Positions 1 to 5,714 of a stretch of DNA of 5,714 nucleotides are shown here, in pieces (the first letter of the stretch is position 1; the number at the start of each line of letters is the position of its first letter). The notes beneath the pieces were generated by a model that was not told where the DNA came from, made no database searches, and was given only the letters and a program-made list of their open reading frames with translations. A program made the position numbers and the translations under genes. This DNA comes from Candidatus Sumerlaeota bacterium (lineage in GTDB: Bacteria; Sumerlaeota; Sumerlaeia; UBA8349): contig DNPO01000030.1 of assembly GCA_003501375.1 (NCBI GenBank), positions 668-6,381 on the forward strand, read 5' to 3'.

Positions 1-1
1 G

Positions 2-1417
2 GTGCAAATCAGTTCGGTTGCGTGGGTAGTGGAGCGCAAAGATTTGCTAACCACCTTGTTTTACTTGCTCGCGTTTGGGGCATGGTTGCGTTTTGAGGAT
101 CGGTCGACCTTGCCGCGCTATGGTCTCGCGCTTTTGTGCTTTACCCTAGCAATGCTGAGCAAATCCATGTCCGTCACCTGGCCGGTGGCAGTGCTGATTT
201 ATGGATGGTATCGAACGGGGCGGGTGGGGTGGCGTCTTGTTGTAAAGTTGCTCCCGTTTTTTTCTATCGGATTGTTGCTGGCTTTTTGGGGAAGCATTTT
301 TGTTCCATCACCCGAGCGCATGAAGTTGGAACTGTTACAGAAGGTGATTTTGGCGGGTAAAAATCAGGTTTTTTATGCGGGAAAACTTTTGTGGCCGGTA
401 GAGCATTTTCCACTTTATCCCCGTTGGCAACTAAACCCGACGTTATGGACGGAGTATGTTTGTCCGGTCAGTGTTGTTCTCGTTTTTCTCGTTCTCTGGA
501 TGCTGCGGCATCGAACGGGACGCGGTCTTTTTGCTGCCATGGCTTTTTACGCCGTTACCTTATCGCCCATTCTGGGGCTGGTTGTCTGGAGCCTGCTGAC
601 CAAAACGGTTGCGCAGGATCATTACCAGTATGTTTCCAGCGTGGGACCATTTCTCCTGTTTGCGTATGCGGCGGAGCGTCTGTGTTCCAGGCGGTGGGTT
701 TATGCTTTACTGCTTTTTTGCGTTCTGACCCCCTGCGTAGTTTTTTCGCAACGACATGTACGGCTCTATCAAAATGCAGAGACGCTCTTTCGTGCCAGTT
801 ATGAGAAGTACCCCACGATTGACTATGCTGCAGTGTATTATGCGGTGGGGCTTTCCGAAAACGGGAAGCATCAGGAAGCGCTTGTTGTGCTGGATAAAAT
901 TCTCGTCTTGTATCCTCAAGTTGCGGAATTTTGGGCGACCAAGGGCGCGGAACATTTGTGGTTGGGGCAGACTGCAGAGGGGATTCAGGCGTATCAGCGC
1001 GCGTATGCGTTGAATCCGATTGAAGTGGGAAGTTTGAGTGAAATTGCCACGGCGTTGTTGTATGATGATGCGCCAAATTTGGATGCGATGATTCCGCAAC
1101 TGGAAGAAGCATACCAGCGCGCTTCACAGGATATTCGGCTTGCTGGTTGCTTGGCTACGGCGCTGAGTTTGAATCCCAGACGGGTTGCTGAGGGACAGAA
1201 AATGTTCGAAGCAATTTTGCGCCGTGTCCCTCCGGCTGGCGTACCTCCGGTGCCATTGTATTATTATGGCAAGTTGTTGCTGAGCCAGAGTGAGGCAAAA
1301 CGTGCGCTGTCCTACATGCGGATGGCGCAACAGCGGGCGCGGCGCCCTGTGGTATCGTGGCAGGAGTCCATTGCGCAAGCCCAAAAACAAGCCATGCCGA
1401 TAGGAAATTGGAAATAG
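2..1417 (+). CDS. TMTC-like membrane glycosyltransferase with C-terminal TPR repeats (5' end cut by window)
   Basis: The reading frame is open to the left edge, so the first in-window codon (GTG) is an internal valine. Alignment to the downstream paralogue, where the same spot reads HPVQISSVAW, suggests about 142 residues are missing. Visible residues (numbered from the window edge): the QISSVAWV/ERKDLL motif at 2-15, several hydrophobic membrane segments to about residue 250, AMLSKSMSVTWP at 50-61, FYAGKLLWP at 124-132 and QDHYQYVSSVG at 205-215. These match the TMTC/DUF1736 type of GT-C fold protein; animal members are O-mannosyltransferases using a polyprenol-linked sugar. From about residue 275 to 445 there are degenerate TPR-like helical pairs (for example EALVVLDKILVLYP and GIQAYQRAYALNP). 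The missing N-terminus would carry the acidic loop motif needed for catalysis, so activity cannot be judged. Family assignment is fairly firm; substrate is unknown. Confidence 0.82.
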   Translation: MQISSVAWVVERKDLLTTLFYLLAFGAWLRFEDRSTLPRYGLALLCFTLAMLSKSMSVTWPVAVLIYGWYRTGRVGWRLVVKLLPFFSIGLLLAFWGSIFVPSPERMKLELLQKVILAGKNQVFYAGKLLWPVEHFPLYPRWQLNPTLWTEYVCPVSVVLVFLVLWMLRHRTGRGLFAAMAFYAVTLSPILGLVVWSLLTKTVAQDHYQYVSSVGPFLLFAYAAERLCSRRWVYALLLFCVLTPCVVFSQRHVRLYQNAETLFRASYEKYPTIDYAAVYYAVGLSENGKHQEALVVLDKILVLYPQVAEFWATKGAEHLWLGQTAEGIQAYQRAYALNPIEVGSLSEIATALLYDDAPNLDAMIPQLEEAYQRASQDIRLAGCLATALSLNPRRVAEGQKMFEAILRRVPPAGVPPVPLYYYGKLLLSQSEAKRALSYMRMAQQRARRPVVSWQESIAQAQKQAMPIGNWK

Positions 1418-1430
1418 AGCCAAGAATCCA

Positions 1431-3185
1431 ATGCCAACATTTTTCTCCAACAATACAAAACAAGAGGGAACTCATTCGTTTGCACAGTGTAGCGCAAGTA
1501 CCCCTTGGGGTGCCATCTTGCTATTGCTTGCGTTGATTCTCGCTGTTTACTATCCGGTTTTTTTTGCCGGGTTCGTTTGGGATGACGCCGATATTTTTGA
1601 GTCACCACAAATTCACAACATGTCCGGTTTGATTGACATTTGGATTCATCCCGGCAATTCCATTCTCCAGGATTATATGCCGCTCAACTACACAACCACC
1701 TGGTTGGAATATCGACTGTGGGGGACTAACCCGTTTGGTTATCATGCGGTGAATCTGTTTCTCCATTGTGTTAATGCGCTCTTGTTGCTGTATCTATTGC
1801 GTTGTATTCGAGCGCCGGGCGCGCTATTCGCCACACTGCTGTTCGCGTTGCATCCGGTGCAAATCAGTTCCGTTGCTTGGGTCGCGCAGCGCAAAGATTT
1901 GCTCTATGTGCTGTTTTACTTTCTGACGTTTCTGGCTTGGATACGTTTTGAGGAAAAGAAAACCTGGGCGCGTTACCTCTTGGTTTTTGCTTTGTTTGCG
2001 GCAGGGATGTTGAGCAAGCGCATGGCGATTACCTGGCCATTGGCCGCGTTGGTGTTCAGTTGGTGGCGGTCGGGCGAACCGCAGTTGCGCAATGCCCTGC
2101 GTCTGCTTCCCTTACTGCTTTTTGCTGTCCCGCTGTCGTTCATTGTAAATCTGACAAACCCGACGAGTTCCGACGCGGAACTGAGCGCCATTGAGCACCT
2201 GTCCCTTTTGCAAAAATTGCTTTTGGCGTGCAACAACGCCGGTTATTATTTAGGCAAGTTGCTTTGGCCAAGGGAACACGTTCCCTTCTATCCCACTTGG
2301 AAAATTGATCCGACATATCCCGTGCTTTACCTTGCGCCCGTTGCGATTGCAGCGACGCTGATTGCGCTGTGGGTTTTGCATAACCGTATCGGTCGCGGGC
2401 CGCTTGCCGCTGCTGCTTTTTATCTCATCGGACTTTCCACCATTCTCGGGTTTTTCCCCTGGTCGCTGATGTCCATGACGTATGTGCAAGACCATTACCA
2501 GTATCTCGCTTGCATCGGGCCTTTCCTTTTGCTCGCTTACGCGATGGATCGATACGCTCCCCGGCTTTTTCAAAAATCTGCTAACCTGCGTTTTCTGGTT
2601 TACGGCACACTTGCGCCGTTGCTTCTGCTGCCGCTGGCGACCGTTGCGCACAAACAGGTTCGTTTGTACCATGACCGCGAAACGCTTTTCCGCCCCAATT
2701 TTGAAAAGCACCCGGATTCATACTACGGAGCGGTTCAGTTTGCGCGCGGGTTGAGCATCAACCACAAAAATACAGAAGCCTTGGTCGTGCTCGACCAGAC
2801 GATTGCACGAAACCCAAAGTTGTTTCCCGCTTGGTACCACAAGGGGATTGTGCATTCCATGCTGGGTCAACGCAAAGAAGCCCTGGCTGCTTTTCAGAAA
2901 GCACTGGGGTTGGAGCCTAACAGTTCTGAGACTATGAACTGCATTGCGGCGCAGTTGCTTTCAGAGCAACCGCCGAATGCAAAATCAGCTCTGCCGCTTT
3001 TGGAGCAGGCGCTTGCTCTTGATCCTGACAATCTTCGTGTCGAAATGAATCTGGGCACTGCGTTATATTTGACTGATCGCAAAATCGAATCGCGGAAGCA
3101 TTTTGAACGCGTTATTCAAACCGATCCGTTCGCGATTACTCCGGAAGCGCTTGCGCAGTACCGCAACCTTCTGCAGGGAAAATAA
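1431..3185 (+). CDS. TMTC-like GT-C membrane glycosyltransferase with C-terminal TPR repeats
   Basis: A complete 584-aa paralogue of the preceding gene, starting 13 nt after its stop, so probably in the same operon and perhaps translationally coupled. The ATG has no strong Shine-Dalgarno (only weak AAGAA/AGAG nearby), but it is the last in-frame ATG before the first membrane helix (about 28-47), and no better start is seen. The helix is followed by FVWDDADIF (48-56), whose D51/D52 fit the acidic first-loop motif of GT-C enzymes. Further family-like motifs: PFGYHAVNLFLH (101-112), HPVQISSVAW (141-150), RKDLL (154-158), MLSKRMAITWP (193-203), YYLGKLLWP (272-280) and QDHYQYLACIG (353-363). About ten hydrophobic segments end near 405. 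TPR units then run from about 433 to 566, with clear cores such as AWYHKGIVHSMLGQ and LRVEMNLGTALYLTD. It probably transfers a sugar from a lipid carrier to a protein or glycan outside the cytoplasm; this is inferred from the family. The gene ends in TAA followed directly by TGA. Confidence 0.85.
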   Translation: MPTFFSNNTKQEGTHSFAQCSASTPWGAILLLLALILAVYYPVFFAGFVWDDADIFESPQIHNMSGLIDIWIHPGNSILQDYMPLNYTTTWLEYRLWGTNPFGYHAVNLFLHCVNALLLLYLLRCIRAPGALFATLLFALHPVQISSVAWVAQRKDLLYVLFYFLTFLAWIRFEEKKTWARYLLVFALFAAGMLSKRMAITWPLAALVFSWWRSGEPQLRNALRLLPLLLFAVPLSFIVNLTNPTSSDAELSAIEHLSLLQKLLLACNNAGYYLGKLLWPREHVPFYPTWKIDPTYPVLYLAPVAIAATLIALWVLHNRIGRGPLAAAAFYLIGLSTILGFFPWSLMSMTYVQDHYQYLACIGPFLLLAYAMDRYAPRLFQKSANLRFLVYGTLAPLLLLPLATVAHKQVRLYHDRETLFRPNFEKHPDSYYGAVQFARGLSINHKNTEALVVLDQTIARNPKLFPAWYHKGIVHSMLGQRKEALAAFQKALGLEPNSSETMNCIAAQLLSEQPPNAKSALPLLEQALALDPDNLRVEMNLGTALYLTDRKIESRKHFERVIQTDPFAITPEALAQYRNLLQGK

Positions 3186-3232
3186 TGAACGGGAAGTTTT
3201 GATTTCCTCTCTCATCACGCTCATTCCTCCCC

Positions 3233-3261
3233 TTGCATTTTTACCCCCTTTTTGCTACAAG
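3233..3261 (+). promoter_or_regulatory. Putative sigma70-type extended -10 promoter for riboswitch-kimA
   Basis: TTGCAT (3233-3238) is a weak -35 match. It is followed after exactly 17 nt by TACAAG (3256-3261), which is preceded by TGC (3253-3255) to give an extended -10 (TGnTAnAA). Initiation about 7 nt downstream (around 3267-3270) would put the transcript start right at the 5' strand of the riboswitch P1 helix, which supports the call. The hexamers are individually imperfect and the sigma factor preferences of the organism are unknown. Confidence 0.4.
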
Positions 3262-3265
3262 GAAG

Positions 3266-3392
3266 GTGTATGCCGAGTCTCGCCCCACAGGGCGAGAGCG
3301 GGGGAACCAAGTAGTCGGGGCGTAGCGCCATAATCGCGTCGGACACCTCTTCGGTCCCAGCCCGTCAGCTAACCTCGCAGGCAACGAAGGGG
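3266..3392 (+). promoter_or_regulatory. c-di-AMP riboswitch aptamer (ydaO-yuaA class)
   Basis: The hallmark blocks of the class occur in order: TGCCGAGTC (3271-3279), GCGGGGGAACC (3298-3308), GGGGCG with TAATC (3317-3335), GGACACCTCTTCGGTCC (3341-3357) and CCCGTCAGCTAACCTCGCAG (3361-3380) followed by GCAACGAAGG (3381-3390). Helices seen by eye: P1 TGCC/GGCA (3271-3274 with 3380-3383); an 8-bp hairpin 3278-3285/3290-3297 with a CACA loop; CGGG/CCCG (3316-3319 with 3361-3364); and GGAC/GTCC (3341-3344 with 3354-3357). This class binds cyclic di-AMP and normally switches genes off when the ligand is abundant. Its targets in other bacteria include potassium transporters and cell-wall hydrolases. 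Here it sits directly ahead of a KimA-like potassium transporter, the classic target, which strengthens both calls. The exact edges are approximate. Confidence 0.93.
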
Positions 3393-3452
3393 AACGCCTC
3401 CATTAAAATGGATGCCGCGTCTCCTCGCATCCCTATTTCCTGGAGGTTTCCC
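3391..3452 (+). promoter_or_regulatory. Putative riboswitch expression platform masking the kimA ribosome binding site
   Basis: CCTCC (3397-3401), just after the aptamer, is exactly complementary to the Shine-Dalgarno GGAGG (3442-3446). The pairing extends through GGAA (3391-3394) with TTCC (3448-3451), across a small internal loop. Between these arms GGATGC (3410-3415) and GCATCC (3427-3432) form a 6-bp hairpin with an 11-nt loop. There is no U-run after any of these stems, so a transcription terminator is not apparent. Control by hiding the ribosome binding site is therefore the likelier mechanism. This is inferred from base complementarity only; the competing ON-state fold is not clear. 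Confidence 0.5.
3442..3446 (+). promoter_or_regulatory. Shine-Dalgarno deciding the kimA start codon
   Basis: GGAGG lies 6 nt before the ATG at 3453, which is ideal spacing. An in-frame ATG 45 nt upstream (3408) has only AAGGGG at 3387-3392, 15 nt away and inside the riboswitch. The downstream start is therefore preferred, giving a 673-aa rather than a 688-aa protein. Confidence 0.8.
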
Positions 3453-5474
3453 ATGTCGTCCGGTTTAGAACCGGACGGGCAAAGACCCGTCCCATCCCCC
3501 GTTTCTCCTTTTGAAGAACCCCCATCACTTTTTAAGCGTATCAAACGCTTGCTCGTAGGCTCCCCCCGCGATTTTTACGACCGTTCTGTTTTTCATGCGA
3601 TGGCGCTTGCGCCTTTGCTCGCCTGGGTTGGCCTTGGCGCAGACGGGTTATCTTCGTCGTCTTACGGTCCCGAAGAGGCGTTTAAGACGATGGGTGCGCA
3701 TACTTACCTGGCGGTTGGCATGGCATTTATGACCGCGTTGACCATCGCCATTATTTCGATGGCGTACAGTCACATCATTGAAGAATTTCCGCACGGCGGC
3801 GGTGGTTACGTGGTGGGTACCAAACTTCTGGGCGACCGCGTTGGCCTCACTTCTGGCTGCGCCTTGCTGGTGGACTATGTGCTGACCATCACCATGTCTG
3901 TTGCGGTGGCATGCGACTCCTTGTTTAGTTTTCTGCCCCATTGGATGGGACTCTTCCGATACGAAACGGAATTCGCGCTCATCATTGGGCTGGTAATTTT
4001 GAACATGCGCGGAGTGAAGGAATCCGTAACCATCCTCGCGCCGATTTTCATGGCATTTCTCGTGCTGCACGTCATTTTGATCTGCGGTGGCATTTTCATG
4101 AAGATGCCTGAAATCCCCGCAGTGGTTCATGAAACCACAGCGGGTTTTAGCGAGGGAGTAAAGACGCTAGGCTACGGCGGCATGTTCCTGCTGTTTGCGC
4201 ACGCATTCTCGCTCGGCGGCGGTACCTATACCGGACTGGAAGCGGTATCAAACGGTTTGCCCATCATGCAGGAACCGCGCGTTCGCACGGCCAAGCGCAC
4301 CATGCTTTACATGGCCGTTTCGCTGGCGTTCACCGCTGGCGGGCTGCTTCTCTGCTACCTGTTGTGGCACGTGAACAAAGACGGCGATAAAACACTGAAC
4401 TGCACCCTGACCGAGAAGTTTGTCAGCGGCATGCCGTTTGGGCATGCCTTTGTGATTATCACCATGATTTCCGAAGGCGCGTTGCTGGTGGTTGCGGCAC
4501 AGGCGGGCTTTATCGACGGGCCGCGCGTGCTCGCCAACATGGCGGTGGACGGCTGGGCACCGCGTCGCTTTGCCGCGCTGTCGCAGCGCCTCACCACGGA
4601 GAACGGTATCCTTCTGATGGGCGTGGCGTCGATTGCTGCATTGATTTACACGCACGGTGACGCAAACCGATTGGTTGTGTTGTATAGCATCAACGTGTTC
4701 CTTACCTTCTCGCTTTCGATGTTTGCGATGGGCAAAATGTGGTGGAGTCGCCGCAAAACGCACAAGGAATGGAAAAGCCGCTTGGCCTTATTCCTGGTTG
4801 GCTTTGCGCTCTGCGTTACCATCCTTGCCATCACCACGGTGATGAAGTTCTCCGAAGGCGGCTGGGTGACGTTGTTGGTAACAGGTTCGTTGGTGGGTGT
4901 TTTCATGATGGTACGACGACACTACCAACTGGTCGGTGTCAAATTGCGCGAGGTGTTTGCCCAGTTGGAAGACCTGCCGATTACCCCTCCCAAAGAGAAA
5001 GTGGGTGAGGTGGACCCGAAGCAGTCGTGCGCCGTGATTTTGGTAGGGGGCTACAGTGGGATCGGTATCCACACTACCATGCGTGTGATTCGACACTTTC
5101 CCGGTCAGTTTAAGAGCATGGTTTTTCTGTCGGTAGGCGTGATTGACTCGGGCGAGTTCAAGGGTGAAGGCGCAGTGGAAGCATTGCGCGATCGCACGCA
5201 AAAATCCCTGGATCGTTATGTGGAACTGGCGCAAAAGTTGGGCTTTCCCGCGACAAGCCGTGTGGCGCTTGGCACCGATGCAACGGAAGAAGCGGCCAAC
5301 CTGAGTATCACGGTTGGGCAGGAGTTCCCCAACGCGATTTTCTTTGCGGGTAAGTTAGTGTTCCAGCGCGAGAAGTGGTACCAGCGTTTTCTGCATAACG
5401 AAACGGCGGTGGATCTGCAGAAGCGCATCAACGAGGCCGGACGCGTGATGGTGGTGATGCCTGCGAAGGTGTAA
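3453..5474 (+). CDS. kimA: KimA-type high-affinity potassium transporter (APC superfamily, KUP-like)
   Basis: A 673-aa membrane protein importing K+, probably by proton symport as in Bacillus subtilis KimA (formerly YdaO, 607 aa). After a proline-rich cytosolic N-terminus (1-25) and an FKRIKRLLVGSP segment, about 12 membrane helices span roughly 48-490. Motifs shared with KimA: ADGLSSSSYGPEE (63-75), FPHGGGGYVV (112-121), LLVDYVLTITMS (138-149), TGLEAVSNGLP (260-270) and VVLYSINVF (408-416). Residues D64, Y71, D141, T145, S149, T260, E263 and Y411 line up with positions recalled as the ion site of KimA (D36, Y43, D117, T121, S125, T230, E233, Y377). A cytosolic domain (about 525-673) resembles the USP-like C-terminal domain of KimA and keeps KWYQRFLHNETA near its end; in KimA this region is reported to bind c-di-AMP. 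The upstream c-di-AMP riboswitch gives RNA-level control. An amino-acid permease of the same superfamily is the main alternative, but motif spacing and riboswitch argue against it. Confidence 0.9.
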   Translation: MSSGLEPDGQRPVPSPVSPFEEPPSLFKRIKRLLVGSPRDFYDRSVFHAMALAPLLAWVGLGADGLSSSSYGPEEAFKTMGAHTYLAVGMAFMTALTIAIISMAYSHIIEEFPHGGGGYVVGTKLLGDRVGLTSGCALLVDYVLTITMSVAVACDSLFSFLPHWMGLFRYETEFALIIGLVILNMRGVKESVTILAPIFMAFLVLHVILICGGIFMKMPEIPAVVHETTAGFSEGVKTLGYGGMFLLFAHAFSLGGGTYTGLEAVSNGLPIMQEPRVRTAKRTMLYMAVSLAFTAGGLLLCYLLWHVNKDGDKTLNCTLTEKFVSGMPFGHAFVIITMISEGALLVVAAQAGFIDGPRVLANMAVDGWAPRRFAALSQRLTTENGILLMGVASIAALIYTHGDANRLVVLYSINVFLTFSLSMFAMGKMWWSRRKTHKEWKSRLALFLVGFALCVTILAITTVMKFSEGGWVTLLVTGSLVGVFMMVRRHYQLVGVKLREVFAQLEDLPITPPKEKVGEVDPKQSCAVILVGGYSGIGIHTTMRVIRHFPGQFKSMVFLSVGVIDSGEFKGEGAVEALRDRTQKSLDRYVELAQKLGFPATSRVALGTDATEEAANLSITVGQEFPNAIFFAGKLVFQREKWYQRFLHNETAVDLQKRINEAGRVMVVMPAKV

Positions 5475-5483
5475 AATAATAAC

Positions 5484-5567
5484 CGCCAAGACGCCAAGAA
5501 AAAAAGAACCCGCCAAGAACTTCATTTTGAAGTTCTTGGCGGGTTCTTTTTTTCTTGACGACTGGCG
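5484..5567. repeat. Snap-back intergenic repeat built from CGCCAAGA units
   Basis: CGCCAAGA occurs twice in direct tandem (5484-5491 and 5492-5499) and again at 5511-5518. It occurs inverted as TCTTGGCG at 5534-5541, and in degenerate form as TCTTGACG at 5553-5560. The outer CGCCA (5484-5488) and TGGCG (5563-5567) make the whole 84-bp stretch an imperfect inverted repeat around the perfect hairpin core. It fills almost all the space between the two convergent stop codons. This layout resembles REP/MITE-like dispersed intergenic elements, but copy number elsewhere cannot be seen here. Confidence 0.55.
5495..5557. terminator. Bidirectional rho-independent terminator with perfect 30-bp stem
   Basis: The arms 5495-5524 and 5528-5557 are perfectly complementary over 30 bp, around a TTT loop (5525-5527). 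The GC-rich part of the stem (AACCCGCC paired with GGCGGGTT) is flanked by an A-run on the left (5499-5505) and a T-run on the right (5547-5553). It therefore reads as a terminator in both directions: for the transporter on the + strand, 20 nt after its stop, and for gltD on the - strand, 16 nt after its stop. The stem is much longer than a typical terminator. Confidence 0.85.
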
Positions 5568-5573
5568 ATTCGA

Positions 5574-5714
5574 TTATTTTTCCGTCAGGAACTTATCTAC
5601 CGAAGCCGCGGCTTGACGGCCCAGGTTGATGGCGCGCACCACCAGCGATTGTCCGTTGGAGCAGTCGCCCGCTGCAAACACGCCGGGGACAGACGTCATC
5701 CAGTCTTGGTTCAC
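5574..5714 (-). CDS. gltD: Glutamate synthase small (beta) subunit, C-terminal end only
   Basis: The complement strand from the right edge is open for 46 codons and ends in TAA (5576-5574). It encodes WMTSVPGVFAAGDC, then NGQSLVVRAINLGRQAA and a VDKFL ending. The GVFAAGDC..GQSLVV.AI..GR.AA pattern is the conserved C-terminal flavin/nucleotide-binding block of GltD. GltD passes electrons from NADPH to the large subunit GltB, which makes glutamate from glutamine and 2-oxoglutarate in the cytoplasm. Most of the gene (family length about 490 aa) lies outside the window. Related flavoprotein oxidoreductases share the GD motif, but the SLVVRAI..GRQAA stretch favours GltD. It is convergent with the potassium transporter and shares its terminator. 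Confidence 0.88.
   Translation of the reverse strand: MNQDWMTSVPGVFAAGDCSNGQSLVVRAINLGRQAAASVDKFLTEK

Noticed and set aside
555..1127. 190-aa open frame on the minus strand
   Set aside because: It lies entirely within the glycosyltransferase gene, has no recognisable domain or ribosome binding site, and the plus-strand protein shows clear family motifs.
3190..3207. Possible terminator after the second glycosyltransferase (GGAA...TTCC)
   Set aside because: Only a 4-bp stem with a long loop and no U-run. No convincing terminator is seen between 3186 and 3260, so read-through into the riboswitch stays possible.
3103..3333. 76-aa plus-strand open frame crossing from the glycosyltransferase 3' end into the riboswitch
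   Set aside because: Its second half would code through a conserved structured RNA and its first half overlaps a real gene in another frame. No family similarity is visible.
3648..4130. 160-aa minus-strand open frame opposite the transporter, with other antisense frames at 4248-4763 and 4788-5234
   Set aside because: These are composition-driven shadows of the transporter gene, with low-complexity His/Arg/Asn-rich translations and no start signals.
3453..5474. Generic amino-acid permease annotation for the APC-family transporter
   Set aside because: Ion-site residues and their spacing, the C-terminal domain and the c-di-AMP riboswitch match KimA potassium transporters better.
5484..5541. 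CRISPR-like array from repeated CGCCAAGA units
   Set aside because: Units are only 8 bp, partly tandem without spacers and partly inverted; this is a hairpin element, not an array.

Overview
The window comes from a bacterial chromosome of moderate GC content. It holds the end of one gene, two complete genes, a regulatory RNA, a large hairpin terminator and the end of a convergent gene. TMTC-like glycosyltransferases fused to TPR repeats, plus a ydaO-type c-di-AMP riboswitch, fit a Gram-negative lineage such as the PVC group (Verrucomicrobia/Lentisphaerae/Kiritimatiellae) or a deltaproteobacterium. That placement is a weak inference; no marker gene is present.

Region 1 (2-3185, + strand): two tandem paralogues, the first cut by the left edge. 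Each has a multi-pass membrane GT-C/TMTC-type glycosyltransferase domain followed by periplasmic/extracytoplasmic TPR repeats. They are 13 nt apart and were probably duplicated in place and co-transcribed. Their acceptor and sugar donor cannot be read from the sequence.

Region 2 (3186-3452): a 267-nt leader. It has a plausible extended -10 promoter, then a well-preserved c-di-AMP (ydaO-yuaA class) riboswitch aptamer, then a short segment that can form a hairpin over the Shine-Dalgarno of the next gene. This suggests translational control.

Region 3 (3453-5474, + strand): a 673-aa KimA-type (KUP-like, APC superfamily) potassium transporter with the family's ion-site residues and a C-terminal cytosolic domain. 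Together with region 2 this makes a c-di-AMP-controlled K+ uptake unit: when c-di-AMP is high (potassium replete), transporter synthesis should be switched off.

Region 4 (5475-5573): an inverted repeat with a perfect 30-bp stem and 3-nt loop, A-rich on the left arm and U-rich on the right. It should act as a bidirectional terminator. It lies inside a slightly larger imperfect inverted repeat built from CGCCAAGA units, resembling a dispersed intergenic element.

Region 5 (5574-5714, - strand): the last 46 codons of a glutamate synthase small subunit (gltD), convergent with the transporter.

The window does not reveal a wholly new system. The most interesting parts are the riboswitch-transporter unit with its apparent SD-masking platform, the tandem TMTC/TPR pair and the hairpin element.
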